Below, piece after piece: positions 8,433 through 17,680 of a stretch of DNA of 64,000 nucleotides (the stretch's first letter is position 1; every line of letters starts with the position of its first letter). Source of the DNA: Peptoclostridium sp. (lineage in GTDB: Bacteria > Bacillota > Clostridia > Peptostreptococcales > Peptostreptococcaceae). The notes below the pieces were generated by a model. The model worked only from the letters and a program-made list of their open reading frames with translations, ran no database searches and was not told the origin of the DNA. The position numbers and the translations under genes were made by a program. The stretch lies in contig NZ_WXFG01000016.1 of NCBI RefSeq assembly GCF_009881055.1, positions 1 through 64,000 on the forward strand, given 5' to 3'.

Positions 8433-9494
8433 CTATGTATATGATCCAAACATTCTTGCAGCTTTAAGCATCGCATAAAGATTTAGCGGTGGGGTTTGCG
8501 GAGGGAGATCACATGATGGCATAAGAATAAAACCTCCACCATGATATTTCATTTTTTCGATTATTTCCCTAGAAACGTTAAACACATCACTACTATCACC
8601 AGATATAAGTAAGGGGGTAGGGACGTTTCCTCCAATAATGTAATTGTCACCAAAAGCTTTGGCCACATGTTCAATACACATCTCCTCACTGACGCTAATA
8701 AAGCTTCTATCAGGCAAAGAAAGATCCAGGAAATAGTTCAGGTTGCGAAGGTGATTACCACACAAGTGTATGCCAAAATTTTTTATACCTCTTGCTTTCA
8801 AATGCGTGTGTATCTCCACGATATAAGGGAAACTAAACTTTTCAAAAAGCTTTGCAGAAATAACGGTATTCGATTCAATAGGATAAGCAGAGAAAGCCGA
8901 ACAGTTTTCTGCTCCAAACTCGTTTATATAGTAATCGGCAATGCCAAGAAGATAGTCGGTTGATAATCTCAGTAAATGATGCACCGTTTCAGGGCTTTTA
9001 TATAGCCACCGCATTAGCTTAGGCGGCTCTACTAGATGAGCAATAACTTCAAGAGGAGAACCAGCTGGTATAGATGCAGGAAGATTGTTGCTCCTTGAAA
9101 TTCTGTAGAATTCGAGTCTTTTAATAAAACCACTCGCCTTGTTGAAATCTGGTATTTTTAAATTTGAAACATCTTCAATGTTTTCAACAGGCATTTTTAC
9201 AAATTTAGGCATTTTGATGCCAATGCCGTTTGAGAATGATACTTCGGCTCCAAAATCCAATCCCATCCAGCCGGGCAAATCGAATCCTGGGCTGCCGTCA
9301 CAAACGTGCAATTCGGCGCTGAGTTTTTGCGCATCGTACGAAGCGCGTGGATTGAGGAAGAATTCTGCAGATGACAAACCTGCAATATTTCCCGCGTACA
9401 TTGTAGCTAAGGATATAAAGGGGACTCTGTCCAATGCCTTATTTTCTGCTAGTGATTTCATCCTTTCTGCGGATGTCATTCTATCCATATACAT
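8433..9494 (-). CDS. UroD-family (MtaA/MtbA-like) methyltransferase
   Basis: A 353-residue TIM-barrel protein of the uroporphyrinogen decarboxylase superfamily. The methyltransferase branch of the family (MtaA, MtbA, CmuA) moves methyl groups between corrinoid proteins and thiols and binds catalytic zinc through H-x-C...C. Here H243, C245 (HLCGN) and C328 (MPSCDLPP) match that pattern, so I favour methyltransferase over decarboxylase. No corrinoid protein or heme pathway gene is adjacent. The first ATG (9494) follows AAAGGTG by 11 bases; another in-frame ATG is two codons later. It faces the DUF169/ABC-transporter genes, suggesting a shared methylated-amine substrate, by inference. Confidence 0.78.
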   Translation of the reverse strand: MYMDRMTSAERMKSLAENKALDRVPFISLATMYAGNIAGLSSAEFFLNPRASYDAQKLSAELHVCDGSPGFDLPGWMGLDFGAEVSFSNGIGIKMPKFVKMPVENIEDVSNLKIPDFNKASGFIKRLEFYRISRSNNLPASIPAGSPLEVIAHLVEPPKLMRWLYKSPETVHHLLRLSTDYLLGIADYYINEFGAENCSAFSAYPIESNTVISAKLFEKFSFPYIVEIHTHLKARGIKNFGIHLCGNHLRNLNYFLDLSLPDRSFISVSEEMCIEHVAKAFGDNYIIGGNVPTPLLISGDSSDVFNVSREIIEKMKYHGGGFILMPSCDLPPQTPPLNLYAMLKAARMFGSYT

Positions 9495-9522
9495 ATGTAT
9501 TCAAACACCTTTCATATACAAG

Positions 9523-9540
9523 ATGTTATAACTATAACAT
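9523..9540. promoter_or_regulatory. Inverted repeat on the methyltransferase promoter
   Basis: ATGTTATA (9523-9530) and TATAACAT (9533-9540) form a perfect repeat with a two-base centre. It covers the minus-strand -10 box and the expected start site, the typical place for a repressor operator. The regulator is not identifiable here. Confidence 0.5.
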
Positions 9541-9559
9541 TTTAATTTCGCAGATTCAA
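9531..9559 (-). promoter_or_regulatory. Probable SigA promoter of the methyltransferase gene
   Basis: On the minus strand TTGAAT (9559-9554) and TATAGT (9536-9531) are 17 bases apart. The start site would be near 9524, leaving a leader of about 30 bases. Confidence 0.55.
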
Positions 9560-9649
9560 ATCCAGGAACAAGATATTGACATTTGTAATAGAACGTTGCT
9601 TCGTTATAGTAATATTCAATTTTACATAAATCAGGATTGCTGTTAATCT

Positions 9650-9665
9650 ATTAATCGTGATTAAT
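9650..9665. promoter_or_regulatory. Second inverted repeat in the divergent region
   Basis: ATTAATC (9650-9656) and GATTAAT (9659-9665) are perfect inverted repeats with a two-base centre, about 65 bases before the DUF169 start. Upstream, TTGACA (9576) and TATAGT (9605) are 23 bases apart, too far for a normal promoter, so the plus-strand promoter is not clearly defined. Confidence 0.4.
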
Positions 9666-9729
9666 TATCATTTGTATGCATAAAACGATAGAATTCAGTT
9701 AGATATATTTTAAAGGGGAACAACTTGAG

Positions 9730-10524
9730 ATGTACAAAAAGGAAATAGATAAGCTCTACATTCTACTAGAAATGGATAAAAGCATTGTTGGAATCAAGTT
9801 TTTGTATTCAGAAGCAGAGTATGAAAATTCAAAGATAGGGCAATCAAAAAACATGCTGTCCTACTGCATGATGGTTAAGATTGCAAGTTCAGGAAAGCCT
9901 GTAAAGGTAAAAAAGGCTAACTTCAAATGTAACTCCTCCGCCAGGGTTCTGGGACTTGTTGAATCCAGCGACTATGTCGATTCAGGCAAGGAGTACTACT
10001 CGTACAATATGTATGGAAGTTTGGAGACTGCAAAAAAAGTACATGATGATGTTGCATATATGAGCAAAAAAATATACGGGCTGATAGCGCAGCCCATCGA
10101 AGAATTTGAAGAAAAGCCGGATGTTGCAATCATGATTTCGAATCCATACAATGTCATGAGGATGCTCCAGGGATACGCATACACATATGGAATGGCAAAA
10201 AAAATAGGATGTGCAGGGAACCAGGGGGTATGCTCGGAGCTAACAGCAAGGCCGTATGAAGCAAATGATTTGAATGTTTCTGTCTTATGTTCAAATACGA
10301 GATTTTCATGCAGATGGAATGATGGTGATATGGGCGTAGCTATGCCGTTTGAAATGTTTTCAAAAGTTGTCGATGGTGTCATGGCAACTGCAAATGCCGC
10401 GGAGCCGGACGAGAGGAAAGCAGATATTATTAAAAGAGCAAATGAAAAAGGGTTGAGTTTAGACATACTGTTAGGTGAAAACTATTATGGATCTTCTATT
10501 GGAGTTGCAAAACTGGGGAAATAA
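9730..10524 (+). CDS. DUF169 family protein
   Basis: A 264-residue cytoplasmic protein of the DUF169 family, whose function is not established. Conserved cysteines appear in LSYCMM, FKCNSS and CAGNQGVCSE (about residues 40-180), a pattern that could bind a metal or cofactor, but I cannot show that. No signal peptide or membrane helix is visible. It is first in a plus-strand operon with the quaternary-amine ABC transporter (40 bases to the next gene) and is divergent from a UroD-type methyltransferase, which suggests a role in using the transported substrate. Confidence 0.75.
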   Translation: MYKKEIDKLYILLEMDKSIVGIKFLYSEAEYENSKIGQSKNMLSYCMMVKIASSGKPVKVKKANFKCNSSARVLGLVESSDYVDSGKEYYSYNMYGSLETAKKVHDDVAYMSKKIYGLIAQPIEEFEEKPDVAIMISNPYNVMRMLQGYAYTYGMAKKIGCAGNQGVCSELTARPYEANDLNVSVLCSNTRFSCRWNDGDMGVAMPFEMFSKVVDGVMATANAAEPDERKADIIKRANEKGLSLDILLGENYYGSSIGVAKLGK

Positions 10525-10563
10525 AGCAGCAATACCAAAAGATAAACAGAGAGGAGTAAGCGT

Positions 10564-11214
10564 GTGGAATTAATTGCATTTATTGACAAAAACATGCCCA
10601 TGATATTTGAGTATCTGGGAAGCACATTCATACTTGTTGTATTGGCAACAGTTCTCTCGCTAGCAATTTGGGTTCCAGTAGGAATAGCTATTTCCAAAAA
10701 TCAAAAATGGGAAAAAACTATTGTTGGGACTGCCAGTGTAATTTTTTGCATACCAAGTTTGGCCATGTTTACCATATTGATTACAATACCAGCTTTAGGT
10801 ATAAGCAGAAAGTCTGCTTTAACAGCTCTTGTATTATATGCCATGATGCCACTTGTGAAAAGTGTGCACCAAGGCATCAAGGGTGTAAATCAGTCGGTGA
10901 TTGAAGCGGCAAAGGGCATGGGGATGAGTGCGAGGAGAATTTTATTTGAAATAGAATTGCCCTTAGCTTCGCCCGTCATATTTTCAGGATTTCGAGTGAC
11001 GGTAGTAATGATTACAGGGATATCTACGATTGCTACATACATTGGAGAGAGAAATCTGGGCAGGTTGATAAGCCAGGGTCTGCAAAGACAAAACATGGAG
11101 ATGATTATTACAGGCTCTATACTCATTTCCATCATAGCAATAATATTGGACATGCTGCTTGAGCTGGCTGGGAAAAAAATAGTTCCCAAAGGACTGAGAA
11201 TAGAAAAAAATTAG
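10564..11214 (+). CDS. Quaternary-amine/osmolyte ABC transporter permease 1 (OpuCB-like)
   Basis: A 216-residue inner-membrane permease with five to six predicted helices. The EAA loop that contacts the ATPase is clear: EAAKGMGMSARRILFEIELP near 113-132. Related to OpuCB/OpuCD/ProW-type permeases for glycine betaine, choline or carnitine. Start is GTG 10564 after GAGGAG. It is a paralogue of the permease at 12214, and the two EAA segments are very similar at the DNA level too. Confidence 0.85.
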   Translation: MELIAFIDKNMPMIFEYLGSTFILVVLATVLSLAIWVPVGIAISKNQKWEKTIVGTASVIFCIPSLAMFTILITIPALGISRKSALTALVLYAMMPLVKSVHQGIKGVNQSVIEAAKGMGMSARRILFEIELPLASPVIFSGFRVTVVMITGISTIATYIGERNLGRLISQGLQRQNMEMIITGSILISIIAIILDMLLELAGKKIVPKGLRIEKN

Positions 11215-11253
11215 AAGTTGAGATTGGAAACATGTTGAAGAGGAGAGAATACT

Positions 11254-12213
11254 TTGATTGAAATTGATGGTGTATCGAAGCGATACAATGGACAAGGAAA
11301 GCTGGCAGTAGACAACCTGAGTATCAAGATTGAAGCTGGGGAGATTTGTGTTTTCATAGGACCGTCTGGATGCGGCAAGAGTACTACGCTGCGTATGATA
11401 AACAGAATGATAGAGCCTTCAAACGGAACAATTAAAATAGACGGGGAAGACATCACCAAGAGTAATCCGGACAAGCTAAGAATGAGGATAGGATATGTAA
11501 TCCAGCAAATCGGACTTTTGCCTCATAAGACGGTGGGTGAAAACATAGCTATAGTGCCCAGGTTGTATGGATGGCCAAAGGAGTTGATTGAAAAAAGGGT
11601 GGTTGAACTGCTGGATACCATAGGGCTTGACGCTGCTGTCGAAAAGGACAAATATCCTTCGCAGCTTAGCGGCGGCCAGATGCAAAGAGTAGGTGTTGCC
11701 AGGGCTATGGCGGTTGATCCTTCAATAATGCTTATGGACGAACCTTTTGGAGCTGTCGATCCCATTGCTAGAACAAGGCTTCAGGATGAATTCCTGAGAC
11801 TGCAAAAAAACATGAAAAAAACCATATGCTTTGTTACCCACGATATCGATGAGGCCATTAAAATGGGCGACAAAATTGCTATATTCAACGAGGGAAAGCT
11901 AGTACAATTTGATACGCCGAGCAATATCCTGACAAATCCTGCCGGTGATTTTGTGAAGGATTTCATAGGCTCTGACAGACTGGCTAAAAGATTGAAGCTG
12001 ATATCAGCAGGGGAAATCGCCAAGAGAATAGATTCTTTAAGTGGCTGTGAAATGATGCATGCCATTGAGCATACAGCTTCAATACAGGAAACAATGTCAT
12101 TCATGATAGAAAAAGATGCTGAGTATGTTGGAGTGATAAATAAAGGCAAGCTCTCAGGAATGATATCGTTTGCCGATATAAGAAGCTACATGAACAAGAG
12201 AGCAGGTGTATAG
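11254..12213 (+). CDS. Quaternary-amine ABC transporter ATPase with CBS domain (OpuCA-like)
   Basis: A 319-residue ATPase subunit. Walker A GPSGCGKST is at 36-44, the signature LSGGQMQRVG near 135, and Walker B with IMLMDEPFGAVDP follows. A C-terminal CBS region (about 255-315) resembles the regulatory tail of OpuCA/ProV that responds to ionic strength or nucleotides. Start is TTG 11254 after a GAGGAGAG site. The stop directly abuts the next permease ATG. This is a betaine/carnitine/choline-type system by family. Confidence 0.9.
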   Translation: MIEIDGVSKRYNGQGKLAVDNLSIKIEAGEICVFIGPSGCGKSTTLRMINRMIEPSNGTIKIDGEDITKSNPDKLRMRIGYVIQQIGLLPHKTVGENIAIVPRLYGWPKELIEKRVVELLDTIGLDAAVEKDKYPSQLSGGQMQRVGVARAMAVDPSIMLMDEPFGAVDPIARTRLQDEFLRLQKNMKKTICFVTHDIDEAIKMGDKIAIFNEGKLVQFDTPSNILTNPAGDFVKDFIGSDRLAKRLKLISAGEIAKRIDSLSGCEMMHAIEHTASIQETMSFMIEKDAEYVGVINKGKLSGMISFADIRSYMNKRAGV

Positions 12214-12852
12214 ATGGACACAGCTCGCCTTACTAAAGCCATTTTAGAGGAAGCACCAATACATATAATTGAGCATATGGCATTGGTTTTAACAACAATA
12301 GCAATAGCCGTATTTATTGCGGTTCCGGCCGGCGTAATCCTGACTAGGGTTGGATACAAGAAATTTGCCAACCCTGCTTTGAATATGTTGAATGTATTTT
12401 TGACGATACCGGCATTTGCATTTATTGCAGCCGCAATGCCGATTTTGGGGATTGGATATAAGCCGGCAATTGTGGTTTTAACGCTTCAAAGCCTTCTGCC
12501 AATTGCCAGAAATACAATCGTAGGCCTACTGGAGGTAGATGAAGGACTAAAGGAAGCAGCAAAGGGAATGGGTATGCCTGTGAGAAAAATTCTTTTTGAA
12601 ATTGAGCTGCCATTAGCGGCTCCGGTGATTTTGAATGGGATAAGAACAGCTACTGTTTTTGTGGTCAGTGCAGCAACACTAGCCGGTTTTATTGGAGCAG
12701 GCGGACTTGGGGTGCTGATATCAAAAGGATTGAATCTGTTTTTAAAGGAGTATATAATAATCGGCGCTACGCTGGGTGCTCTACTGGCCATAATCTTGGA
12801 CAGGATATTGGGGTATATCGAAAACAAATATACCCGATTGGCATGCAGATAG
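12214..12852 (+). CDS. Quaternary-amine ABC transporter permease 2 (OpuCD-like)
   Basis: A 212-residue inner-membrane permease with an EAA loop EAAKGMGMPVRKILFEIELP near 113-132. It pairs with the permease at 10564 to form the heterodimeric channel. Its ATG begins immediately after the ATPase stop codon, so translation is coupled. The gene order permease-ATPase-permease-binding protein differs from Bacillus opuC (ATPase-permease-binding protein-permease). Confidence 0.86.
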   Translation: MDTARLTKAILEEAPIHIIEHMALVLTTIAIAVFIAVPAGVILTRVGYKKFANPALNMLNVFLTIPAFAFIAAAMPILGIGYKPAIVVLTLQSLLPIARNTIVGLLEVDEGLKEAAKGMGMPVRKILFEIELPLAAPVILNGIRTATVFVVSAATLAGFIGAGGLGVLISKGLNLFLKEYIIIGATLGALLAIILDRILGYIENKYTRLACR

Positions 12853-12938
12853 TGCGAAAAGAGGCCTTGTGAGGTCTGGGATGAATCAACTTATCAATTT
12901 GTGATAATTTGTAATAAACACTAGGAGGAGAAAAAATT

Positions 12939-13877
12939 ATGAACAAAGTTTCAAGGCTAATACTTGCAATCGCATTAATCGTTACAACAATGGCGGCAAT
13001 GGTTGGATGCTCTGGTGCTTCAGGCGGGCAGACTGAAAAAAAGACTGAAATAACTATAAGCTCAAAGGATTTCACTGAAAACATGCTCCTTGGAAAAATG
13101 CTGATAAAATATCTGGAGTACAACGGATATCCTGTAAAGGACGAAACGGGGCTTGGGGCATCAGGATTAATCAGGACTGCTCTTGAATCAGGAGAAATAG
13201 ATTCTTACTGGGAGTATACAGGGACTGCGCTCATGGGTTTTATGAAGCACGAACCTTCGTTTGATGCTGAAGAAAGCTACAATCTGGTTAAGAAGTGGGA
13301 CGAAGAAAATAATGATATAATATGGCTCGATTATGCTCCTGTAAATAATACATACTGCATAGTGACTACAAAAGATGTAATGGAAAAATATAACATAAAA
13401 ACAATATCAGACATGGCAAACTGTATTAAGAAGGGAGAAACGCTAAGGTTTATTTCAAATCCTGAGTATTTTGAAAGAGCTGATGGAATGCCGCAAGTGG
13501 AAAATGCTTACGGGTTTGAATTACCAGAAAAAGACAGGATACTGCTTGATTTGGGCCTGTTTTACACTGCGCTAACAAATAAAGAGGGTGAACTGACTGT
13601 AGGCTTCACAACAGATGGAATGATTGCTGCCTCTGGATTTGAAATACTAAATGATGACAAGAATGCTTTCCCGGTTTACAATGCTACGCCTGTATTCCGA
13701 AAAGAAATTATAGAAGCGTATCCTGAACTTCCAGAGCTGGTAAATAAATTAAGTGCACTGATCAATAATGAAACAATGATGCAACTTAATGCAGCTGTTG
13801 ACGTTGAAGAGAAGAATATCGATGAAGTGGCAGAAAATTTCTTGATAGAGAAGGGATTAATTAAAAAAGACAAATAA
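12939..13877 (+). CDS. Substrate-binding lipoprotein (OpuCC/ProX-like)
   Basis: A 312-residue extracellular binding protein. The lipoprotein signal peptide ends in the lipobox MVGC (Cys about residue 24). The mature part has the OpuAC/OpuCC-type start [13 protein letters not shown] and the conserved SYWEYTGTA segment. Family members bind glycine betaine, choline, carnitine or related trimethylammonium compounds. It closes the operon and is followed by a strong terminator. The exact ligand cannot be read from sequence without a structural alignment of the aromatic cage. Confidence 0.87.
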   Translation: MNKVSRLILAIALIVTTMAAMVGCSGASGGQTEKKTEITISSKDFTENMLLGKMLIKYLEYNGYPVKDETGLGASGLIRTALESGEIDSYWEYTGTALMGFMKHEPSFDAEESYNLVKKWDEENNDIIWLDYAPVNNTYCIVTTKDVMEKYNIKTISDMANCIKKGETLRFISNPEYFERADGMPQVENAYGFELPEKDRILLDLGLFYTALTNKEGELTVGFTTDGMIAASGFEILNDDKNAFPVYNATPVFRKEIIEAYPELPELVNKLSALINNETMMQLNAAVDVEEKNIDEVAENFLIEKGLIKKDK

Positions 13878-13896
13878 TCCGATTACAGGATTTGGT

Positions 13897-13931
13897 AAAA
13901 AAACTGCAGGCTTATAACCTGCAGTTTTTTT
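13897..13931 (+). terminator. Intrinsic terminator after the ABC transporter operon
   Basis: A 14-base-pair perfect stem (13897-13910 with 13918-13931, core ACTGCAGG/CCTGCAGT) around a seven-base loop; the right arm ends in seven Ts. Confidence 0.92.
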
Positions 13932-13996
13932 ATTATATGCTGGACTTCTGGGTAATTAATAGAGTAGTAAATACTTTGATTACCAGGGGTGATAAC

Positions 13997-15994
13997 GTGA
14001 ACAGCATTGATGGAAAAGCTATAAACACAATAAGATTCTTGGCAGTTGACGCAGTGGACAGGGCCAATTCAGGCCATCCGGGGCTGCCCATGGGAGCAGC
14101 CTCGATGGCATATGTTATCTGGAAGGATTTTTTGAAGATATCAGCCAAGAATCCCGAATGGATTGACAGGGACAGATTTGTGCTTTCGGCCGGACATGGC
14201 TCAATGCTTCTGTACTCTTTGCTTCATCTGTTCGGTTTTGGAATGGGAATTGATGATATAAAGAATTTCAGGCAACTGGACAGCATAACTCCCGGACATC
14301 CTGAGTATGGACACACTCCCGGTGTTGAAACGACCACGGGACCTCTCGGACAGGGTTTTGCAAATGCTGTAGGAATGGCAATTGCAGAAAGAAAGCTGGC
14401 AGCAGAGTTTAACACCCCAGAGCACAAGATAATAGACCACTATACGTATATCCTGGCGGGAGACGGCGATTTGATGGAGGGCATATCATCGGAAGCTGCT
14501 TCTCTTGCAGGACATCTTGGACTGGGCAAGATAGTATGCCTATATGACAACAACCACATAACAATAGACGGCAGCACAAAAAATACATTTACAGAAGACG
14601 TAGATCTGAGATTCAATTCATATGGCTGGCATGTTCTGAAGGTGGAGGATGGCAACGACCTGACAAGCCTCAAAGAAGCAATAGGGGCGGCAAGAGCCGA
14701 GACAGGCAGGCCATCACTAATTATGGTGACAAATGTCATAGGCTATGGAAGCCCAAACAAGGCAGGCAAGGCTGAAGCACACGGCTCGCCGCTTGGCAAA
14801 GACGAGACGAGGCTTGCCAAAGTCAACCTGGGCTGGGATGAGGAGAGCGAATTCATGGTGCCCGAGGAAGTATATGAATACATGGATAAAATAGCCGAGC
14901 AAAAAAGCAGCGTCAAGAAAGCCTGGGACGGGCTACTGGGAAATTACAAGGCTGCATATCCAGAAAAATACAAAAAGCTTACTGAGTGGTTTGAAAGCGA
15001 ACATTCGCTTGACTGGCTGCTGTCTGACGAGAGGATAACCAAGGATTACTCCAGCGAGGCCACAAGGATACTTGGAGGGGACGTTCTGAACATTGCGAGG
15101 GAGCAAATGGGCAACTTGATTGGCGGCTCTGCGGATCTTAACTCTTCCACCAAGACATACCTTGAAGACTCGGGCATATTTTCAAGAGAATATCGCACAG
15201 GCGATAATATATACTACGGAGTAAGAGAGCATGCCATGGCAGGCATCACAAACGGCATAACACTACACGGAGGCTACAGGGCCTTTTGCTCGACGTTCCT
15301 GGTTTTCTCCGACTATATGAAGCCTTCAATAAGGCTGGCAGCGATCATGAAGATACCTTCGATTTTTGTATTTACGCATGACAGCATAGGAGTCGGAGAG
15401 GATGGTCCTACCCACCAGCCTATAGAGCATGTCATGAACCTTAGGTCAATACCTAATCTCAGTGTGTACAGGCCGATGAATCTAATGGAAACGGCGCTTG
15501 CCTGGAAAAAGGCGCTTGAAAGGTGCGATGGGCCGAGCGCAATAATCCTCACAAGACAAAAGATAAGGGACATAAGGCCATACAGCAGAGATATGGACAA
15601 AGGAGCCTACATTGTAATAAAAGAGGATAAAGAAATGCCGGATGCCATACTAATGGGAAGCGGCTCAGAGGTGCAGTTGCTAGAAGAGGCAAGGACTATT
15701 CTTTTGAAAGATGGGATAGACTGCAGGGTTGTGAGCTTCTTATGTTTTGAAGATTTTGAGGCGCAAAGCGCCGAATATAAAAAAGAGCTGCTACCTTCAG
15801 AGATAAAAGTGCGCATTTCCGTCGAGGCTGGTATTACCATGGGATGGGACAGATATACAGGCGACTTTGGAATGACAATCGGAATAGACTGCTTTGGGGC
15901 ATCTGCGCCTGGAGATCTCCTGATGAAAAAATACGGAATGACAGCTTTGAACGTTGTAAGTGCCGTCAAGGAATCAATGAAAAGGACCCTTTAA
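13997..15994 (+). CDS. tkt: Transketolase
   Basis: A 665-residue full-length thiamine diphosphate enzyme that transfers two-carbon units in the non-oxidative pentose phosphate pathway. The ThDP/metal motif begins GDGDLMEG in the first third; the pyrimidine domain carries [14 protein letters not shown], typical of transketolase. Upstream in-frame codons run through the preceding terminator; GTG 13997, seven bases after GGGG (13986-13989), gives [15 protein letters not shown], the usual N terminus. It appears to be a single-gene unit and could feed ribose 5-phosphate from the rbs operon downstream. Confidence 0.95.
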   Translation: MNSIDGKAINTIRFLAVDAVDRANSGHPGLPMGAASMAYVIWKDFLKISAKNPEWIDRDRFVLSAGHGSMLLYSLLHLFGFGMGIDDIKNFRQLDSITPGHPEYGHTPGVETTTGPLGQGFANAVGMAIAERKLAAEFNTPEHKIIDHYTYILAGDGDLMEGISSEAASLAGHLGLGKIVCLYDNNHITIDGSTKNTFTEDVDLRFNSYGWHVLKVEDGNDLTSLKEAIGAARAETGRPSLIMVTNVIGYGSPNKAGKAEAHGSPLGKDETRLAKVNLGWDEESEFMVPEEVYEYMDKIAEQKSSVKKAWDGLLGNYKAAYPEKYKKLTEWFESEHSLDWLLSDERITKDYSSEATRILGGDVLNIAREQMGNLIGGSADLNSSTKTYLEDSGIFSREYRTGDNIYYGVREHAMAGITNGITLHGGYRAFCSTFLVFSDYMKPSIRLAAIMKIPSIFVFTHDSIGVGEDGPTHQPIEHVMNLRSIPNLSVYRPMNLMETALAWKKALERCDGPSAIILTRQKIRDIRPYSRDMDKGAYIVIKEDKEMPDAILMGSGSEVQLLEEARTILLKDGIDCRVVSFLCFEDFEAQSAEYKKELLPSEIKVRISVEAGITMGWDRYTGDFGMTIGIDCFGASAPGDLLMKKYGMTALNVVSAVKESMKRTL

Positions 15995-16002
15995 GGGTCC
16001 TT
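15982..16002. terminator. Hairpin between convergent tkt and ppx
   Basis: AAGGACCC (15982-15989) pairs with GGGTCCTT (15995-16002) and overlaps the transketolase stop codon. The T tract is short in both directions (CTTTT at 16009 on plus; TTTTC on minus), so it is a probable weak bidirectional terminator. Confidence 0.5.
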
Positions 16003-16010
16003 CAGTGCTT

Positions 16011-17513
16011 TTAATGTATGATAAGTTTTTTGCCGAATACATGCTCAAAGTCATTCTTTGAATAGAGAGCTCTGCTTATTTCTACGTTGGGTTTTTTCTT
16101 GGCCATAGGGGTCATTACTACCGTATCACCGTCAATGCTGCATTTTATATCATCTATGAAGTTGTCCATGCACGTGTCAAGACTTTCTGCAAGCCTAAGG
16201 AGCATGCTGATTTTCATTATTGTCCTGACGTCATCTTCGGACAGAATCTGGCTGTATTGCTTCCATTTGAGCTTCAGCTTGGTATTTCTGTGAAGCGATG
16301 CCGCATAGGCGCTCATAAGTATTTCGCGGTGCGTAAGCCCGTTTATACCGGAATTGAGTATCGTGTAGAAGGCATGGCTGTCGTGGCTGTAAAAATTAAT
16401 GCTTATGCCGGAATCGTGAAGCAGCGCTGCAGTTTTGAGAACCTTCTCGAATTCCCTGTTTTTGCCAAAAAGCTCTTCGAGCTGCACGTACATGGAGCTG
16501 GCTAGCTTGTACACCTGGAAGGCATGAACCCTGTTTATGCTGAATTGCGAAATTATGTTATTGAGCGAAAAATCCAGTATGTTGCCAACTGGCGAGTAGC
16601 TGCTGCCGATATAGTCGTATACTAGTCCTTCCCTCAAGCCGCTGCCGCTTACAACCAGCCTGCCGGCGCCGCAGTATTCGAGAATATGCCATACAACTGC
16701 ACAGGCGCCAAAGAATATGTCTGCCCTGTCTTTTGAAAGCCCTTTGATTTTAATTCTCTGCTCGAGAGTTCTTTCTCTTGTGAGTTCGTACACACTGTGT
16801 ACGCTTGAAGGATCCAATGTGTAGTAATGCGCCATATCCAGAGGATAGTCCTTTGATTTTTTGTCTATTTTGCCTATATTACGTATTGTTCCGCCCACTC
16901 CAATAAGCGGGACGTTATTTTTCAGCTCCTTAAGCCATACTACCTTCCCGAGCTCATCAAACAAAAAATTCCGCAGAGCCTGCGCTTGCTCTGGGGTTAC
17001 TGATTTTGACGTTTCAAACATTCGCGTGATATCAATTGCACCAAAGGGAAGGCTTATGCTATTTTTGACCTTTCCATCCTCAAAGTGGACAAGCTCGGTG
17101 CTGCCTCCGCCAAGGTCCATTATTAGCCCTGATTTTTCGTCGATACTGTTGATTACGCCGCAGTATGCATAATAGGCTTCTTCCTGACCGGAAAGCACTC
17201 GTATGCGCAAGCCCAGGCGCTCGTATACGAGTGAGAGAAAATCATTTTTGTTGGGAGCACGCCTTACAGCAGCCGTTGCAGCTGTCACTATCTCATCGGC
17301 CCTTACAGCCTCGCATATAGTTTTGAACATCTCAAGTGTTTCAAGTGCAACCTGCATCTTTTCTGAAGTGAGCATGCCGTTACTGTCGGTTTCGCCGAGC
17401 CTTACAGTTTCCTTGAATTCGTTGAAGATTTTGAAGTGGCCCTGCGCAGTTATATCAACAAGCACCAGCCTTACTGAGTTGGAACCTATATCTATGACTC
17501 CGAGTCTTTTCAT
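16011..17513 (-). CDS. ppx: Exopolyphosphatase / Ppx-GppA phosphatase with HD-like C-terminal domain
   Basis: A 500-residue ASKHA-fold phosphatase that degrades polyphosphate or converts pppGpp to ppGpp. The first phosphate motif is GVIDIGSNSVRLVLV (5-19); SGQEEA (108-113) carries the catalytic Glu; the second phosphate motif DLGGGSTEL (133-141) is canonical. A C-terminal HD-type helical domain contains LLHDSG. ATG 17513 is seven bases after AAGGAGA; an upstream ATG seven codons earlier lacks a proper site. It is divergent from a second ppx and ppk. Confidence 0.9.
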   Translation of the reverse strand: MKRLGVIDIGSNSVRLVLVDITAQGHFKIFNEFKETVRLGETDSNGMLTSEKMQVALETLEMFKTICEAVRADEIVTAATAAVRRAPNKNDFLSLVYERLGLRIRVLSGQEEAYYAYCGVINSIDEKSGLIMDLGGGSTELVHFEDGKVKNSISLPFGAIDITRMFETSKSVTPEQAQALRNFLFDELGKVVWLKELKNNVPLIGVGGTIRNIGKIDKKSKDYPLDMAHYYTLDPSSVHSVYELTRERTLEQRIKIKGLSKDRADIFFGACAVVWHILEYCGAGRLVVSGSGLREGLVYDYIGSSYSPVGNILDFSLNNIISQFSINRVHAFQVYKLASSMYVQLEELFGKNREFEKVLKTAALLHDSGISINFYSHDSHAFYTILNSGINGLTHREILMSAYAASLHRNTKLKLKWKQYSQILSEDDVRTIMKISMLLRLAESLDTCMDNFIDDIKCSIDGDTVVMTPMAKKKPNVEISRALYSKNDFEHVFGKKLIIH

Positions 17514-17650
17514 ATGATTGTCTCCTTGTATCAAGCGATTTTTATTGAAGCCGCCAAATTTGGTTTTGACGGACCCATAAATGTATATATATATGTATAG
17601 GCAAAACTTAAGTTGGCAAACACATAAACTTTAAAATATTATACTTGTGA

Positions 17651-17656
17651 TATAAT
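17651..17656 (+). promoter_or_regulatory. Probable -10 box for the second ppx-ppk operon
   Basis: TATAAT lies 25 bases before the ATG at 17681. No good -35 is seen at 16-18 bases. The 167-base divergent region also holds a palindrome AACTTAAGTT (17605-17614) and an alternating TA stretch (about 17584-17598). Confidence 0.4.
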
Positions 17657-17680
17657 GCGAAATAAAAGGGGATAACTTTC

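Noticed and set aside
13892..13996. Longer transketolase starting upstream
   Set aside because: Those codons run through the preceding terminator and have no homology to transketolase; GTG 13997 has a proper ribosome site.
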